The position numbers and the translations under genes are program-made. The notes beneath the pieces were generated by a model, which worked only from the letters and a program-made list of their open reading frames with translations, searched no databases and was not told the origin of the DNA. Shown here piece after piece: positions 54,103 to 64,000 of a DNA stretch of 64,000 nucleotides. Location: contig JAPDOI010000195.1 of the NCBI GenBank assembly GCA_029168955.1, forward strand, positions 496,001 to 560,000, in the 5' to 3' direction. Positions within the stretch are counted from its first letter, which is position 1; every line of letters starts with the position of its first letter. This DNA is from Aplectana chamaeleonis (taxonomy: Eukaryota; Nematoda; Chromadorea; Rhabditida; Cosmocercidae).

Positions 54103-54543
54103 TATATGACATACCCCGATTTCCACGGTTCTGGATTTCGCGTGCGCCAATCAGAAAACCTGCAAATGCCAATCGACGCTACACCTTCGAAAATTCCCCC
54201 GGGTGCCAATTTTCATAATGATACGTCAAATTTTGCAAGGCTGGCACCGGAAAGTGTCGAAATTGACCGATGCAAAACTATATGACGTAGCAGGCGAATC
54301 TTGGAGATTTCTTAAATCTTTTAGATCTGCAATGGGAAAAAGTACGGTTTCTTCAAATCTATTAACAAGTGAATGAAGATATTGAAGATGCCACGTGGAA
54401 CCAGATTGTCAGAATGCGAAAGAGCTCAGGTTGATCTCACGAGCCATATGGCTCTTCGTATTAGATCTGTGAGCCAACGAATTGGACGAACCCGAGGCTG
54501 CTTTGATCTATACGTTAAAGATCTTGCTTTGTACCTGCATTAA

Positions 54544-55027
54544 AGGCAGTGTTCACGATAATCTTCGATTTTGAAATTAATCGCTAAATCGATTGTTTGG
54601 CCTCCGGGTAGAACTGAAATGACGATGAAATCGAGAAAAAAACCCTAGAAAGGTACCTAATCCTTTACTCTCACCCCACCTTTTTGCTCTCACTGGAACT
54701 GTTCGTTGTGACAATGAAATCTTTTGTGAACCCATCCCTTGCGATTCTTTACTCCCTACTGCTCCGTCCTTTCCTTCGGACCCTAACTAATACTGTTTTG
54801 CCTAGAGTATTCTTCCATTTTTGATAAGCTCCATTTTTCTCCGGTTACAACCACCGTGAACACGTTCATCCAGTCGGACAACTAGTACAGGCCTGAGAAT
54901 AATGCCACTGAAATAAGACGTTTCAGGGCGTTTCAAGCCGTTTCTTCGTAATTTTGGCAACATTTGGTTGCGAACGCATTGTTTTGAGTGGAAAACTCGG
55001 GAACGATAATCATCGTGAACACTGCCT
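54544..55027. mobile_element. TTAA-type MITE, AGGCAGTGTTCACG family
   Basis: TTAA at 54,540-54,543 and 55,028-55,031. The ends are AGGCAGTGTTCACGATAATC and GATAATCATCGTGAACACTGCCT in inverse. The interior resembles the copy at 47,882-48,365 in reverse (TCGATTTTGAAATTAATCGC, TTCCATTTTTGATAAGCTCC). Confidence 0.87.
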
Positions 55028-55031
55028 TTAA

Positions 55032-55498
55032 AGGCAGTGTTCACCATGAAAGTCGTTTTTTTTTGTTTTCTCACCTATTCGGAAAACGGTCCCATGCTGA
55101 TTCCAATGATGTCCCTGGAGTCGTACAAGACCCCCTGGAAACGGAGTTATGGCCCCTCGAAATTCAGCAAGGAAGAATTGTGGACGAGTTGTCCGAGGTT
55201 TGTAAATCCCTGTTTTTGCAGCCGATGTGTTCGAGCTGACCTGAGTAAAGAGAGACGTTGAGAATGAAGGGAAGAACAGGGCTTTTGATAGGAAACCATC
55301 GCTCATTGAACCACGAATTCAAGGGAACTGTTATAGGACGTGGGCGGAGTGGCCCAATGGGTTGGCTGGCCCACGAGATTTTCACCCACTTACCGGCCAT
55401 TTTTCGTCGCATTTCCGTTCTTAATCTTCCTAAAGGGACCCAAAGTTTACGTTTTAGCCAAAAAAAAACAAGCAAATCTTTCTTCGTGAACACTGCAT
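55032..55498. mobile_element. Second TTAA MITE inserted at the same TTAA
   Basis: It shares TTAA 55,028-55,031 with the previous MITE and ends before TTAA 55,499-55,502. The ends are AGGCAGTGTTCACCATGAA and CTTCGTGAACACTGCAT. The interior differs from its neighbour and resembles the 2.5/6.5-kb and 60.2-kb elements (GTCGTACAAGACCCCCTGG, TGGACGAGTTGTCCGAGG). Confidence 0.85.
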
Positions 55499-55779
55499 TT
55501 AAGCACGAAATGGAAGACCAAGGAAGCTGAACGACCGAGACGAACAGACTTTCGTGAGGCTAGCATCGAATTCCATGAGGTCCGTCAGCGAGATCAGGGG
55601 AGCCGTGGACCTGCGCGTGGACAAATCCACAATTCTGCGAACCATTCATAGATCCCGGAACGTCGTCCGCGAACGAGTGAGAAATGCTCCACGTCTTAAG
55701 TTTGACGTGTAGGGCAGCATTCAACTGGTACGGCCAGCTAGACATTCTCAGACAACAGGTGCGGACTGACCGCTGGCAA

Positions 55780-56125
55780 TCAAGGCCTCTCCGGGCGGTA
55801 CGCCGGCAAGTTGCGGGCGGATCGCTGCTCATCGTGGCCTCGGCGGGCGGATCGCTGGCTATCAAAGCCTTTGCGGGCGGATCGCTGCGTTTTGGCGGGC
55901 GGATAGCGGCGCCTGGGAAACTTGAACACCCTAGCGGGCGGATCGCCGGCGAGCTCTAAAGCGGCGATCCGCCCGCAACCTGCCAGCGATCCGCCCGCAA
56001 GGGATTTGAAAGCCAGCGATCTGCCCGCTGAGCTATGAGATGCAGCGATCCGCCCGCAACATGCCGGCGATCCGCCCGCCAGGGCTTCGATAACCAGCGA
56101 TCCGCCCGCTCAAATTGTACACGGT
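55780..56125. repeat. Left subterminal array of GCGGGCGGATCGC
   Basis: At least a dozen copies of GCGGGCGGATCGCTGG or its complement are present. The first half is in forward orientation and the second half (from about 55,960) in reverse, so the array is itself a large imperfect palindrome. Confidence 0.85.
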
Positions 56126-56524
56126 GAAACTGGTCAATCAATGATGAGTGGATTGGAGTTCATTTATTGATCCACTGCTACGCCATAAATCCCCATCCGC
56201 CATCTCTACTTCAGTGTCATAGTTGTTTCACTTCTATATGTCGCTTTTTTCTTGATGTTGCTTAATTGTTGAAAGATCTTATAATGCTTACCTTGTACTT
56301 AGCTCATTAGAGTACGTGTTCTTTAATTCTCCCAGTTTATCGCTAGTATCCTAATTCGAGGAAGCGGTTGTCTTTGAAAACATATGGTGTATGCTAGAAA
56401 TGGAGAGAAAAACGCTTCGCTCAAAAGATGGCGGAATAACATATACGCCGCGGTTATTTAGAGATATGATAGAAACCATGCAATATCGTTAAATTCTTGG
56501 CACAGATGGTGCTATGTACTATAC

Positions 56525-57905
56525 TTCGGCGACTCGAAAATTTTTTCGAATAATCGAGTTTTCGACTAACTCGATTTTTCAAAATTTCGAATAATCGAGT
56601 AGTCGAATTGACTCGATTTTTCGAATAATCGAATGGTCATGTTTTTGACTAACTCAATTTTTCCAGTTTTCAACAATTGAGTTTCTGAAGCACCTTATCT
56701 CGACTATTTTGAGCATACCACTTTCTACTGCTTCAAGACATTGATTAAAAGTATATCTGGCAATGAAAAACGCCATCTTCACACAGTAAGACGGCCGGAA
56801 CCAATACTCATGTATTAATGTCGATGAGCAATATCCATCGACCAAATTCCAGAAGCTTCAAAAAACCAAACAAACTTCACTATAGGAGAGAAATACGGTT
56901 CAACGAAACGAGATCATTTAATGGATGAACAATCAGAATTCATCTTTGGAGACGATATTCATGGAAAAAGCCGGAGCTGAGTGTAACAATAATTAGCCAG
57001 GGCAAATCGTAGTCTACTTCTAGATCATCCAAACTCATAGTGGACTCTCCGTCATGATATTCAGCCTCTTCGACTAGACCTTAGCCGTTTTCCTCGTCTT
57101 TTTGGCCTTCATGGCCTTTTTCGTCTTCTTGCCCGGTTTTTTCGACGGAGAGTGCAGCTTCTCCTCCGTACCTGCGAAGCTGTGATTCTGTGGCCACAAT
57201 AGAAGCTGTTAGTTTTCTGGATCTCCCACCTTTTTTCTAAGAGAAAGGAGGATAAAGCCAAGCATCAAAAACAAATTTGAAAACCAAAAGTTTCGGTTGC
57301 TTTGCGACGTTCCGCTGGTCCCAATGGATTCAAGCCTCTTGCATGCCTTTTTTTCTCGAGCAAGGTGAAATAATTGACCGTCATGTATTAATTTCCAGGC
57401 TATCGCGCGACCGTCTTGTTATCTCTAATGAGTTTATCGGTATGCTCACACGTGAGGATTGAGGAATTTTGGCGTAAATCAATACCGGCTTTAAGTGAAA
57501 AAGATGGTCGTGAGCCGTACGAGAACATTCGACAACTATGAGCAAATAACAACTGGCGGCAAATTAGGTGCATGGTCTTCAACTGCATTTTGAAACAGTT
57601 TACTGAAGGAGAACTTCTTTGACTCGAAACAGTCGACTGTCGAATTTATTCGACTGTTCGGGTCTATCGAATAATCGAGTCTGCGACTAAGTCGATTTTT
57701 GAAAATTTCGAATAATCGAGTTTTCGACTAAGTCGATTTCTAAAAATTTCGAATAATCGAGTTTTCGACTAACTCGATTTTCAGGAATTTCGAATAATCG
57801 AGTTTTCGACTAATTCGGTTTTTCAAACTTTCGAATAATCGAGTAGTCGAATGACTCGATGTCGACTGTTTCAGTCGATACCAAGACTCGATGACTCGAC
57901 TCGGC
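56525..57905. repeat. TCGAATAATCGAGTTTTCGACTAA tandem repeat pair
   Basis: Units of about 37 bp built on TTTCGAATAATCGAG and TTTTCGACTAACTCGA occur at 56,525-56,640 and again at 57,640-57,870. The ~1-kb interval has no recognised gene. The two arrays may be the ends of one element. ACTCGATGACTCGACTCGG marks the right edge. Confidence 0.65.
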
Positions 57906-59168
57906 ATAAGTATACTATGTACTCATCCACGTTTTACAAGAGAAAGCTCAGGTCGCATCAGCGAAAACGACTTGTGTTGTCAGTATTCCTTGGGCAACTA
58001 GGGTGGTGGTCGTAATGTATTCCGATTACGAAAGGGACGGGCAGAGGGGGATGATCGGAGCGCATGAGTGGACGAACGGGGGAGAAGAGAAGCGAAGCGC
58101 GTGAATGGAAGAGTCACCGAGTTTTCCCCGCCTCTCCTGCGCTTGGAGTAATTTACGATCATCCACTGACGGCTCACTTGGCTTGTTTTCAGTTTTTCGC
58201 TTTGAAATTATTCGAAAAATTATTCGAATATATTCGAGTCGATTTCATTCGAAACTATTCAAAATTCGGACCTCGAAAAAAAAAACGCCATTCGAATATA
58301 TTCAAAAATCGGACGTTAAAAAAGGGAGTCATTCGAATTCGATATTCGGTCTTTTCTTCCAGGGCACAACTTAAGTAAACTGGTGCCAACCTTGTTTTTA
58401 GAGGAAGCGAGCCTCCTTCGAGGAAAGTAGATATATGACGCATTTTTCAGGCGCAGGAGTCAGATGGCAGCTGCGTCCTCGGTTCAGTTACTAAAGTTTG
58501 CGGTGCTTGAACCCTATCTGGAGGTCCCTCTCACCCGGTGAAGGCCCCAATAGAGGTTGGGAGGAGTCGTCGCGCCGCGTGTCGGGGTGCCGGCCGCATC
58601 GTGTGTCGCTGTGCCGCCCGCTTCGCGTGTCGGCGTGCAGGCAGTGTCCCGGTTTAGCGTGCAGGCTAGCTGTGTGGGCGCAGGGTTGAATTCGAGTGAT
58701 GAGGTTCCCCAATTTGGATGTGTGGACCGTGACTGCCCACATTTTGAGGATTTTCTATGGGAGGATACGAAAGGCAAGAATTTGAAAATCTGAATATACC
58801 CGAAAGTCCGAGTTTCAAAGAAGTCGAATTACGACATTTGAAATGTACGGTCGGCATGGATGCTAGTGAGACGTTCTGTTCCCTAGTAAACGTTGGCGCA
58901 AGCTCGGTGCCATATGCTAATACATAGGTGCACCAAGTTTGTGAAAACCTTCAGTCAGAAACGCATGGTAAATAGAAATTCATTATTCCGAGACCCACAA
59001 TGCAGATTTTTCTGGAACTTAGGCAATGTAGGGGGCCCTCACTAACTTTGTGAAAGTGCCGAGTGAGCCAAATTATCCGCTCTAGCACGATGTGATTTTA
59101 CTTCATTTGCCAAAAGATGAAAATGCGACTAGTTTTGGCTAGCAACACGTTTTGGCGCAATTTAGGCA

Positions 59169-59291
59169 GTTGGCCGTATTCATGAAACAAAGGTAGCCTC
59201 CCGGGAAGGTCCAAAGTTCGCCCAACGCATACACTGGCTGCTTATAGGAACCCTTCCGGGAGGCTCCCGTAGTTTCATGGATATGGCCACA
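59169..59291. mobile_element. Hairpin MITE with TGGCCGTATTCATGAAAC ends
   Basis: TTGGCCGTATTCATGAAAC / GTTTCATGGATATGGCCA and CCTCCCGGGAAGG / CCTTCCGGGAGG pair to make a ~123-bp foldback inside the 5.3-kb element. Non-coding. Confidence 0.72.
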
Positions 59292-60205
59292 GAACTTTTC
59301 AGTGTGATTGTGAACTGGCGCCCTGAAAGGATGGTCGCGTGAATGATTCTACAATATCCAACCTGCGCCCCATATTGGAACACAATCGAACCGCAAAGTA
59401 CACTACTAGCGCAGCTGATGAGCTTCAAATCTCTACTGCCCTAATCGGAGTTAACTTTGGGTCTGCAGCTGCAAACAACCGTAGTTGCAGCGAGCAGCTC
59501 GGATATACTAGAGCTGGGTCTACGGGGTCACGGCACTATCATTTAGGTCCCAGCAAGATTGTTTGTAAGCTGCGTGCTGCAACAGACCTTATCTGCAAAT
59601 GCGGAGCGCTATTTCACTCCTGTTCGGACACTGCGGGGTGGGCTGGACGTAATTCTTTTGACAGACTGGGGCATTGCATTCAATTTTTGAAGAGCTTGAC
59701 CAACTGCCGTGTATGGTGTTCGAAGAGCCCTATCGTACACCGGTGGGTCAATCTGTCGTGAACCAACGTCTAAGAAAAATTGTAAAGTTTTCAAACATTA
59801 AAGGGTAGAATATGAGACACGGGACGGAGTAAACGAATTGATTCATTATAATGTGGGTATAAGGCAGTAGATGAGCAGTACTCAGGTGTGCAGAAGTACG
59901 GCCGGCACCGGTTGCCCACATACCTTGCGTTCCTTATTGTGACTTGGCGCAAGCTCGGTGCACGCAAGTTATGTATAACATAGGCACATCGGCTTTGCTC
60001 CAAGAAACAATAAGGAAAGCAAAATATCAAAGCGATCTGTCGTCGACTATACGCCTGTTGGGGTCTAGGGTGCAGCACAAACTTCAGGGCTTCAGTTTCT
60101 TGGGCAGTAAAAAGTTTTTGCCCGGATTTTTTGGCCCAGGTTTTCCTCAACATGTTTAGGTGGTCAACTCTTTGGGTTGATTAACCCTGCGTCATAGGCG
60201 CTTAA

Positions 60206-60679
60206 AGGCACAGTCCAAGCTCAGGGGCCAAATCTAAGATTTCCACATAATTTTGAAGTAGACCCACCCCGTATAAGACCTGCCAAGTGAGAGCTCCCGA
60301 TTCCACAGAATAAGCAAGATATAGGAAGAAGCCAATCTGGGGCGCCCACACCAGGAAGCCACTTTGGCACGCCCCTTTACGATCTTTCGAGCTAAACAGT
60401 GGCGAGATAAATGATGATTTCCGATCAATAGCCCCGTTCTTCCCTACATTCTCTGCCTCCCTTTTTATTCAGGTCGGCTCGCATCCGTAGGTTGCAAATG
60501 ACGGAAGTTACACGCCTCGGACAACTCGTCCACCATGCTTCCGCAGCTGAATTTTTGAGGGCCACAACTCCGTTCCCAGGGGCCTTGTACGACTAGAGAG
60601 ACATCATTCGAATCAGCGTGAGACCATTTTCAAGATAAGAAGAGAAACAGAAAATCAATTTAGAGGTTGGACTGTGCCT
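60206..60679. mobile_element. TTAA-type MITE, AGGCACAGTCCAA family
   Basis: TTAA at 60,202-60,205 and 60,680-60,683. The ends are AGGCACAGTCCAAGCTC and GAGGTTGGACTGTGCCT. It is 474 bp. The interior carries GGACAACTCGTCCACCATGC and GGGGCCTTGTACGACTAGAG, also found in the elements at 2.5 and 55.1 kb whose ends differ. Confidence 0.85.
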
Positions 60680-60749
60680 TTAAGAACTGGTCCCCGACCA
60701 GAGGAATCAAAAGGAGAATGGGTTCAAATTACGGGTACATCGCTGACAA

Positions 60750-61012
60750 CTGGCGGGTAGATCGCTGATAACTGGCGGGTGGATCGATGATAACTGCCGG
60801 GCGGATCGCTGGTTACTGGCGGGCGAATTGCTGGCTACTGCCGGGCGGATCGCTGGCTACTGGCGGGTGGATCGCTGGCTACTGCCGGGCGGATCGCTGG
60901 CTACTGCCGGGCGGATCGCTGGCTACTGGCGGGCGGATCGCTGGCTACTGGCGGGCGGATGGCGGGGGGGATGTCGATCCGCCCGCCAATTGCCAGCGAT
61001 CCGCCCGCACCT
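60750..61012. repeat. Right subterminal array of GGCGGGCGGATCGCTGGCTA
   Basis: About ten tandem 22-bp units GGCGGGCGGATCGCTGGCTA run to about 60,960, then two inverted units (GATCCGCCCGCC) follow before the TIR. It mirrors the left array at 55,780-56,125. Apparent frames (GRIAGYWRA repeats) are a by-product of the repeat. Confidence 0.87.
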
Positions 61013-62238
61013 ACTGTCTGAGATTGCTTTCGTACCTTGCATTATGGTCTCTGCAGATTACCAGAGTGTGCTAAAAATCACCTCCTGTCCTTCTCGAGAC
61101 GCCATCGCCTTGTATTCCGGCAGGACTATGCGTCCACTCATGTAAGTAGGTCGGCGCTGGATTGGTTTCAGGCCAATCATGTCGATTAACTTGAATGGTC
61201 CGTCTATTTTCCGGACCTCAACCCGATTGAAAACTTGTGGGGTATACTTCCGCGACACGCATACGCTCATGACACGCAGTACGAGTCCGTAGCTCAACTG
61301 AAGGAAGCCGTTATGGCCGAGTGGGTAGCAGTTGAAGGTGGCGTCCTAAAGAACTTAGTGAACAGTGTGCCAAACAGATTATTCGACGTTACCCTGCGCC
61401 AGTGTAACTCCATTGACTATTGGATTCATGTTATTAATTGTTAATATAATAAACGGATTAGTGTAGAGCCTGTAAAATTGAAGTTTCGGCTGTATCCTCT
61501 GTTATGTCATGTAGTTTTGCATCGGTCAATTTCGACACTTTCCGGTGCCAGCTTTCCAAAAATCGACGTATTCTCATGAAAATTTGTACCCAGGGGTTTT
61601 GGAAGGTGCTGCGTCGATTGACTTTTTGCAGTTTTTCTGATTAGGTCACGCGAAATCCAGAACCGCGAAAATCGGGGTATGTCATATAGTTTTGCCGCGC
61701 AGTGTATATGGTTGCAATTCCATGTCTGGCTGTCTTGAAACCTGATCATGTTTTGAACGTACTTGATCTTGTGCCCTACAGGTTTGATATTTGATAGAAC
61801 TGGTTTATTGGCCTGACGCTTCGAACAAATCGTCTTTTTCAAAGGCCTGGAAGTGTTTCTAACATTAGGACAAATGGATTACTTGATCAAGCGCTCCTCT
61901 TTTCCTACATACACTGATCACGACAAACTCTCAAACTCAAACGAGCCACCGAAACCGATATGGAAAACCCACCCACACCAGTTTCACCACCGACAAGCTC
62001 CTTTTCGACCAGGTAGACCGCTGGGAAAGGGGCAAGTAGACACCCTGTGTCATAAACGGCTCAGCAATCGCAGTACATTAGCTTTACAAGAGAAGCTCCT
62101 TGCGAAGGCTGGCTCCCTTCCCTCAACACACAGGGCTGATGGAACATACAAAGTGAGGTGGTACTGCAAGAAGAGCTCCAAGAAGATCAGTGAAATTCGT
62201 CCATCTCGATGCCGTGAAGTGCGCCGTTATTCGGACTA

Positions 62239-62972
62239 CTCTGCCAACGCGTAGCTAGATGCCTCCGACGGCACGGCCTGTAACGCCGGCCCATTTCATG
62301 TAGCAATAATTTACGGGGTTTAGCTACGATAGCTAAAACCCGCATATTCTTGTGTCGACGGTACAAGGGTGCAAATTCTACGGGTATTCTACGTAAAAAC
62401 GAAGGCTAAATTCGATACATTGATCTCTGTCGCTAAACCCGTATATTCTCGCTATAATTTTGTAGCGAGAATCCACGAATTTCGCGACAGCCTGTGTTGA
62501 AATGCAATCTTAAACCCGCGCTGGCTACGCGGAACGCAGGGGTGCCGTTAAAACAGTGTTGCCCCAGACATCTCACTGAGTGATTATCCGACACTCTGAG
62601 GCTGGTCGTGGGGGGTGACCCCGTGCCGCACTCTGGGAGACCATGGTGAAGGCAATTTTGACCGTTGGGATGCTGAAGGCCATGGGAAATAAACGGCGAT
62701 GCTGTCGATCGCAGCTGGGATCGCCTTTCTAGTACGGGTCAGGACTGGGTGGGTCGATCGACTTAGGGCTGCAACAAGAGTAAGCGTAGAATATGCTGGT
62801 GCCGTAGCGAGAATTTACATGAATATGTGGGCGCTGTAGCTAAAATTTCACCAACTGAGGCTAAACTTTCCGCAATTTACGTAAAATCTCGGGTCAAAAT
62901 TAGACTAGATGCCTTCGAAAACCTGGGCATCTCCGGTTTCCGTGCGAGGCATCTAGCTACGCGCTGGCAGAG
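62239..62972. mobile_element. TA-flanked element with CTCTGCCAACGCGTAG ends, inside the Penelope-like element
   Basis: TA at 62,237-62,238 and 62,973-62,974. The ends are CTCTGCCAACGCGTAGCTAG and CTAGCTACGCGCTGGCAGAG. They match the first nine bases of the CTCTGCCAATTC elements at 28,958 and 46,478, so they are probably distant relatives. Inner repeats GTAGCGAGAATTTAC / GTAGCGAGAATCCAC flank the middle. No transposase or promoter-ORF module is present. Confidence 0.78.
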
Positions 62973-63084
62973 TATGTACAGAACCGCCAGCCAAATGTAC
63001 ATGGGAAACGAAGAACGAGAAGAGTCACGCAAAATAGTTGACAGGATTGTTCGATTGAATAGATACACGCCACAACGACGTTGC

Positions 63085-63674
63085 CGGGGGCACGACGGGG
63101 ACTCCCAAGTGGTATCGATACCAAAATCACTCTTCAACTTCCACTTGTTTCGGACAAAGTCAGCGTGGCCATAAGGCAATGTCTGGCTCTAGCAGACCTG
63201 AGCGACGATGTGGTTCTGGTAAATATCCCTCAGGACAATATTAAGTGTCAGCTGGTTCCCAATAGGCTTTCCGATCGCAACTGTGAAACGGAAGACTGCG
63301 CTGTAGGCCCTAATGGATCGGAAGGCGACTGTATGTTGAGAGTGGAGTTGTGTATCAACTCAAATGTACGCTATGCTGCGGAGTCTATATCGGCGAAACT
63401 GGAAGGATCTCAGTGTGCGTGTTAAAGAGCATTTAGCTGGCAAAAGATGCAAGAACATTCAAACTCCCAAAGCACAAAGCACAGGCTAGAAGAGCTTGGA
63501 GGAGTCGACTTTGGCGTCAACTGCACAATACTGAGCCGGGAAGATTACACTGGAGCAAGGAAAGCTCTAGAAGCTTTCTATATTCTATCCTACTCTCCCA
63601 AATTGAATAGAAGAAGTGAGTGTTTACCGATTACCAATGAATTTTTACCCTATGTACCGCTGCGCCATTTATAA
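63085..63674 (+). pseudogene. Penelope-like GIY-YIG endonuclease and RT C-terminus, frameshifted
   Basis: From 63,120 the translation reads TLQLPLVSDKVSVAI, LVNIPQDNIKCQLVPNRLSD and a Cys-rich stretch. In another frame it then gives VVYQLKCTLC, CGVYIGETGR (63,385-63,415), VRVKEHLAGK, TILSREDYTGARKALEA and SPKLNRRSEC, ending in TAA at 63,674. GVY...YIGETGR is the GIY-YIG motif, and the EA..I....P.LNR tail is typical of Penelope-like elements. At least two frameshifts (near 63,340 and 63,430) inactivate it. Confidence 0.85.
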
Positions 63675-64000
63675 CACAATCAGCTGGACGGGTATGACAC
63701 AAGGTATTCACATGCCTCTTATCCAGCGGTCTACCTGGACGATAAGGAGCTCGTCGTCGGTGGAACTGGAGTGGGTGGGTCTTCTATAAGTTTCGGTGGC
63801 TCGTTTGAGTCTGAGGGTTTGTCGTGATTAGTGTAGGAAAGGAGGGGCGCCTGATCGAGTAATCCACAAGTCGTTAATGTTAGAAACTTTCAGGCCTTTG
63901 AAAAAGACGATTTGCTCGAAACGTTAGGCCAATAAACTAGTTCTACCAAATATCAAACCTGTATGGCAAAAGATCTCAAATATGGTTGGGATATTATCCT

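Larger units (their letters stand above)
55747..61022. mobile_element. 5.3-kb element with GGCGGATCGCTGG subterminal arrays, ATT target duplication
   Basis: ATT at 55,744-55,746 and 61,023-61,025 flanks CTCAGACAACAGGTGCGG and CCGCACCTACTGTCTGAG. Next to both ends lie dense arrays of GCGGGCGGATCGCTGG (55,780-56,125 and 60,750-61,010) in both orientations. Multiple subterminal repeats of this kind are typical transposase-binding sites. No transposase was recognised in the 4.6 kb between, which is filled by other repeats. Confidence 0.78.
54390..61440 (+). pseudogene. Tc1-like transposase, split by insertions
   Basis: The start at 54,390 gives MPRGTRLSECERAQVDLTSH and IRSVSQRIGRTRG, a helix-turn-helix start. 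After the two MITEs, from 55,505, come RDEQTFVRLASNSMRSVSEI and VDKSTILRTIHRSRN, the DNA-binding domain. After the 5.3-kb insertion, from about 61,023, come the DDE-domain pieces: RQDYASTHVSRSALDWFQAN and YFPDLNPIENLWG (61,200-61,245), then a C-terminus to 61,443. Such transposases cut and paste at TA. This copy is dead through insertions and frameshifts. Confidence 0.85.
54105..61704 (+). mobile_element. Tc1-like transposon with ~195-bp TIRs, invaded
   Basis: The left TIR (54,105-54,292: TATGACATACCCCGATTTCC ... GACCGATGCAAAACTATATG) is inverted at 61,502-61,704. The right end reads GCCGCGCAGTG followed by TA. The transposase gene lies between, on the plus strand. Three elements interrupt it: TTAA MITEs at 54,544-55,027 and 55,032-55,498, and a 5.3-kb element at 55,747-61,022. 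Without these the transposon would be about 1.4 kb, normal for Tc1-like elements. Confidence 0.88.
61770..63958 (+). mobile_element. Penelope-like retroelement with inverted terminal copies
   Basis: The left segment (61,770-62,035) and right segment (63,722-63,958) are inverted copies (TTTGATATTTGATAGAACTG with CAGTTCTACCAAATATCAAA-like inverse; GACAAACTCTCAAACTCAAA with the inverse near 63,815). Between them a plus-strand gene ends in a GIY-YIG endonuclease, the signature of Penelope-like elements, which often carry such terminal repeats. The reverse transcriptase core is mostly lost. A TA-flanked element sits at 62,239-62,972. Confidence 0.78.

Noticed and set aside
59339..59761. 140-codon plus-strand frame in the 5.3-kb element
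   Set aside because: No family resemblance and no splice or start context; kept only as unexplained sequence.
60787..61145. Gly/Arg/Trp-rich repeat proteins (GRIAGYWRA...)
   Set aside because: Direct by-product of the GGCGGATCGCTGG subterminal array.
62580..62780. Possible structured RNA gene (GC-rich segment in the Penelope-like element)
   Set aside because: No clear match to tRNA, 5S, spliced-leader or snRNA features by eye; it is the interior of a TA-flanked element.

Overview
The window reads as a repeat-rich metazoan genome, most likely a nematode. Exons are short and end at strong TTTCAG-type acceptors and GTAAGT/GTGAGT-type donors, one intron is only 58 bp, and host exons sit in a sea of DNA transposons and LINEs. 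There are no bacterial-type operons. The phylum is inferred from intron style and transposon content; another small-intron invertebrate is not excluded.

Host genes. The clearest is a kinesin-14 (C-terminal motor) gene on the minus strand. Eleven exons are visible between 25,137 and 6,734: a basic tail exon, heptad-like stalk exons, the neck-motor junction, the P-loop exon and two further motor exons. The rest of the motor lies left of the window. Its introns are inflated to 9.7, 5.7 and at least 6.7 kb by transposons. A second set of three exons (minus, 30,773-31,194) encodes an unrecognised C-terminus and lies inside a TIR transposon. A third set (plus, 37,646-38,055) is an unrecognised three-exon 3' gene end.

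Left part (1-13 kb). This holds CR1/Jockey-superfamily LINEs, here family A, with a 2A-like NPGP peptide, PHD-like finger, APE endonuclease and reverse transcriptase. The copies are 1-1,483 (minus), 1,490-2,280 (plus fragment), 2,887-6,350 (minus, one intact frame, 12-bp target duplication) and 7,496-10,921 (plus, decayed, 12-bp target duplication). A second LINE family (B) begins at 11.4 kb. The intact copy sits inside an element with ~190-bp inverted arms.

Middle (14-34 kb). Many MITEs have readable target duplications: TTA, 10 bp and TTC. At 28.86-33.72 kb at least five TIR elements are nested in one another, and one of them carries the three intron-containing exons. A TA-flanked element here carries a TATA/initiator promoter and a 74-codon ORF. 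Near-identical sequence recurs at 46.5-47.3 kb, and a decayed copy lies at 41.1-41.3 kb.

Right part (34-64 kb). In order: a truncated LINE A; an 8-bp-TSD hAT-like MITE; tandem GC-rich elements (41.7-43.0 and 43.6-44.3 kb); a 42-bp coding-length minisatellite (45.1-45.6 kb); a G-rich element nest (45.67-47.36 kb); a LINE B copy inside a long palindrome (48.5-53.4 kb); a broken Tc1-like transposon (54.1-61.7 kb) carrying TTAA elements and a 5.3-kb subterminal-repeat element; and a Penelope-like retroelement with a GIY-YIG endonuclease (61.77-63.96 kb).

Apart from the kinesin and the two unknown exon sets, almost every coding signal here is transposon-derived. Product names come from motifs read in the translations; no database search was possible.
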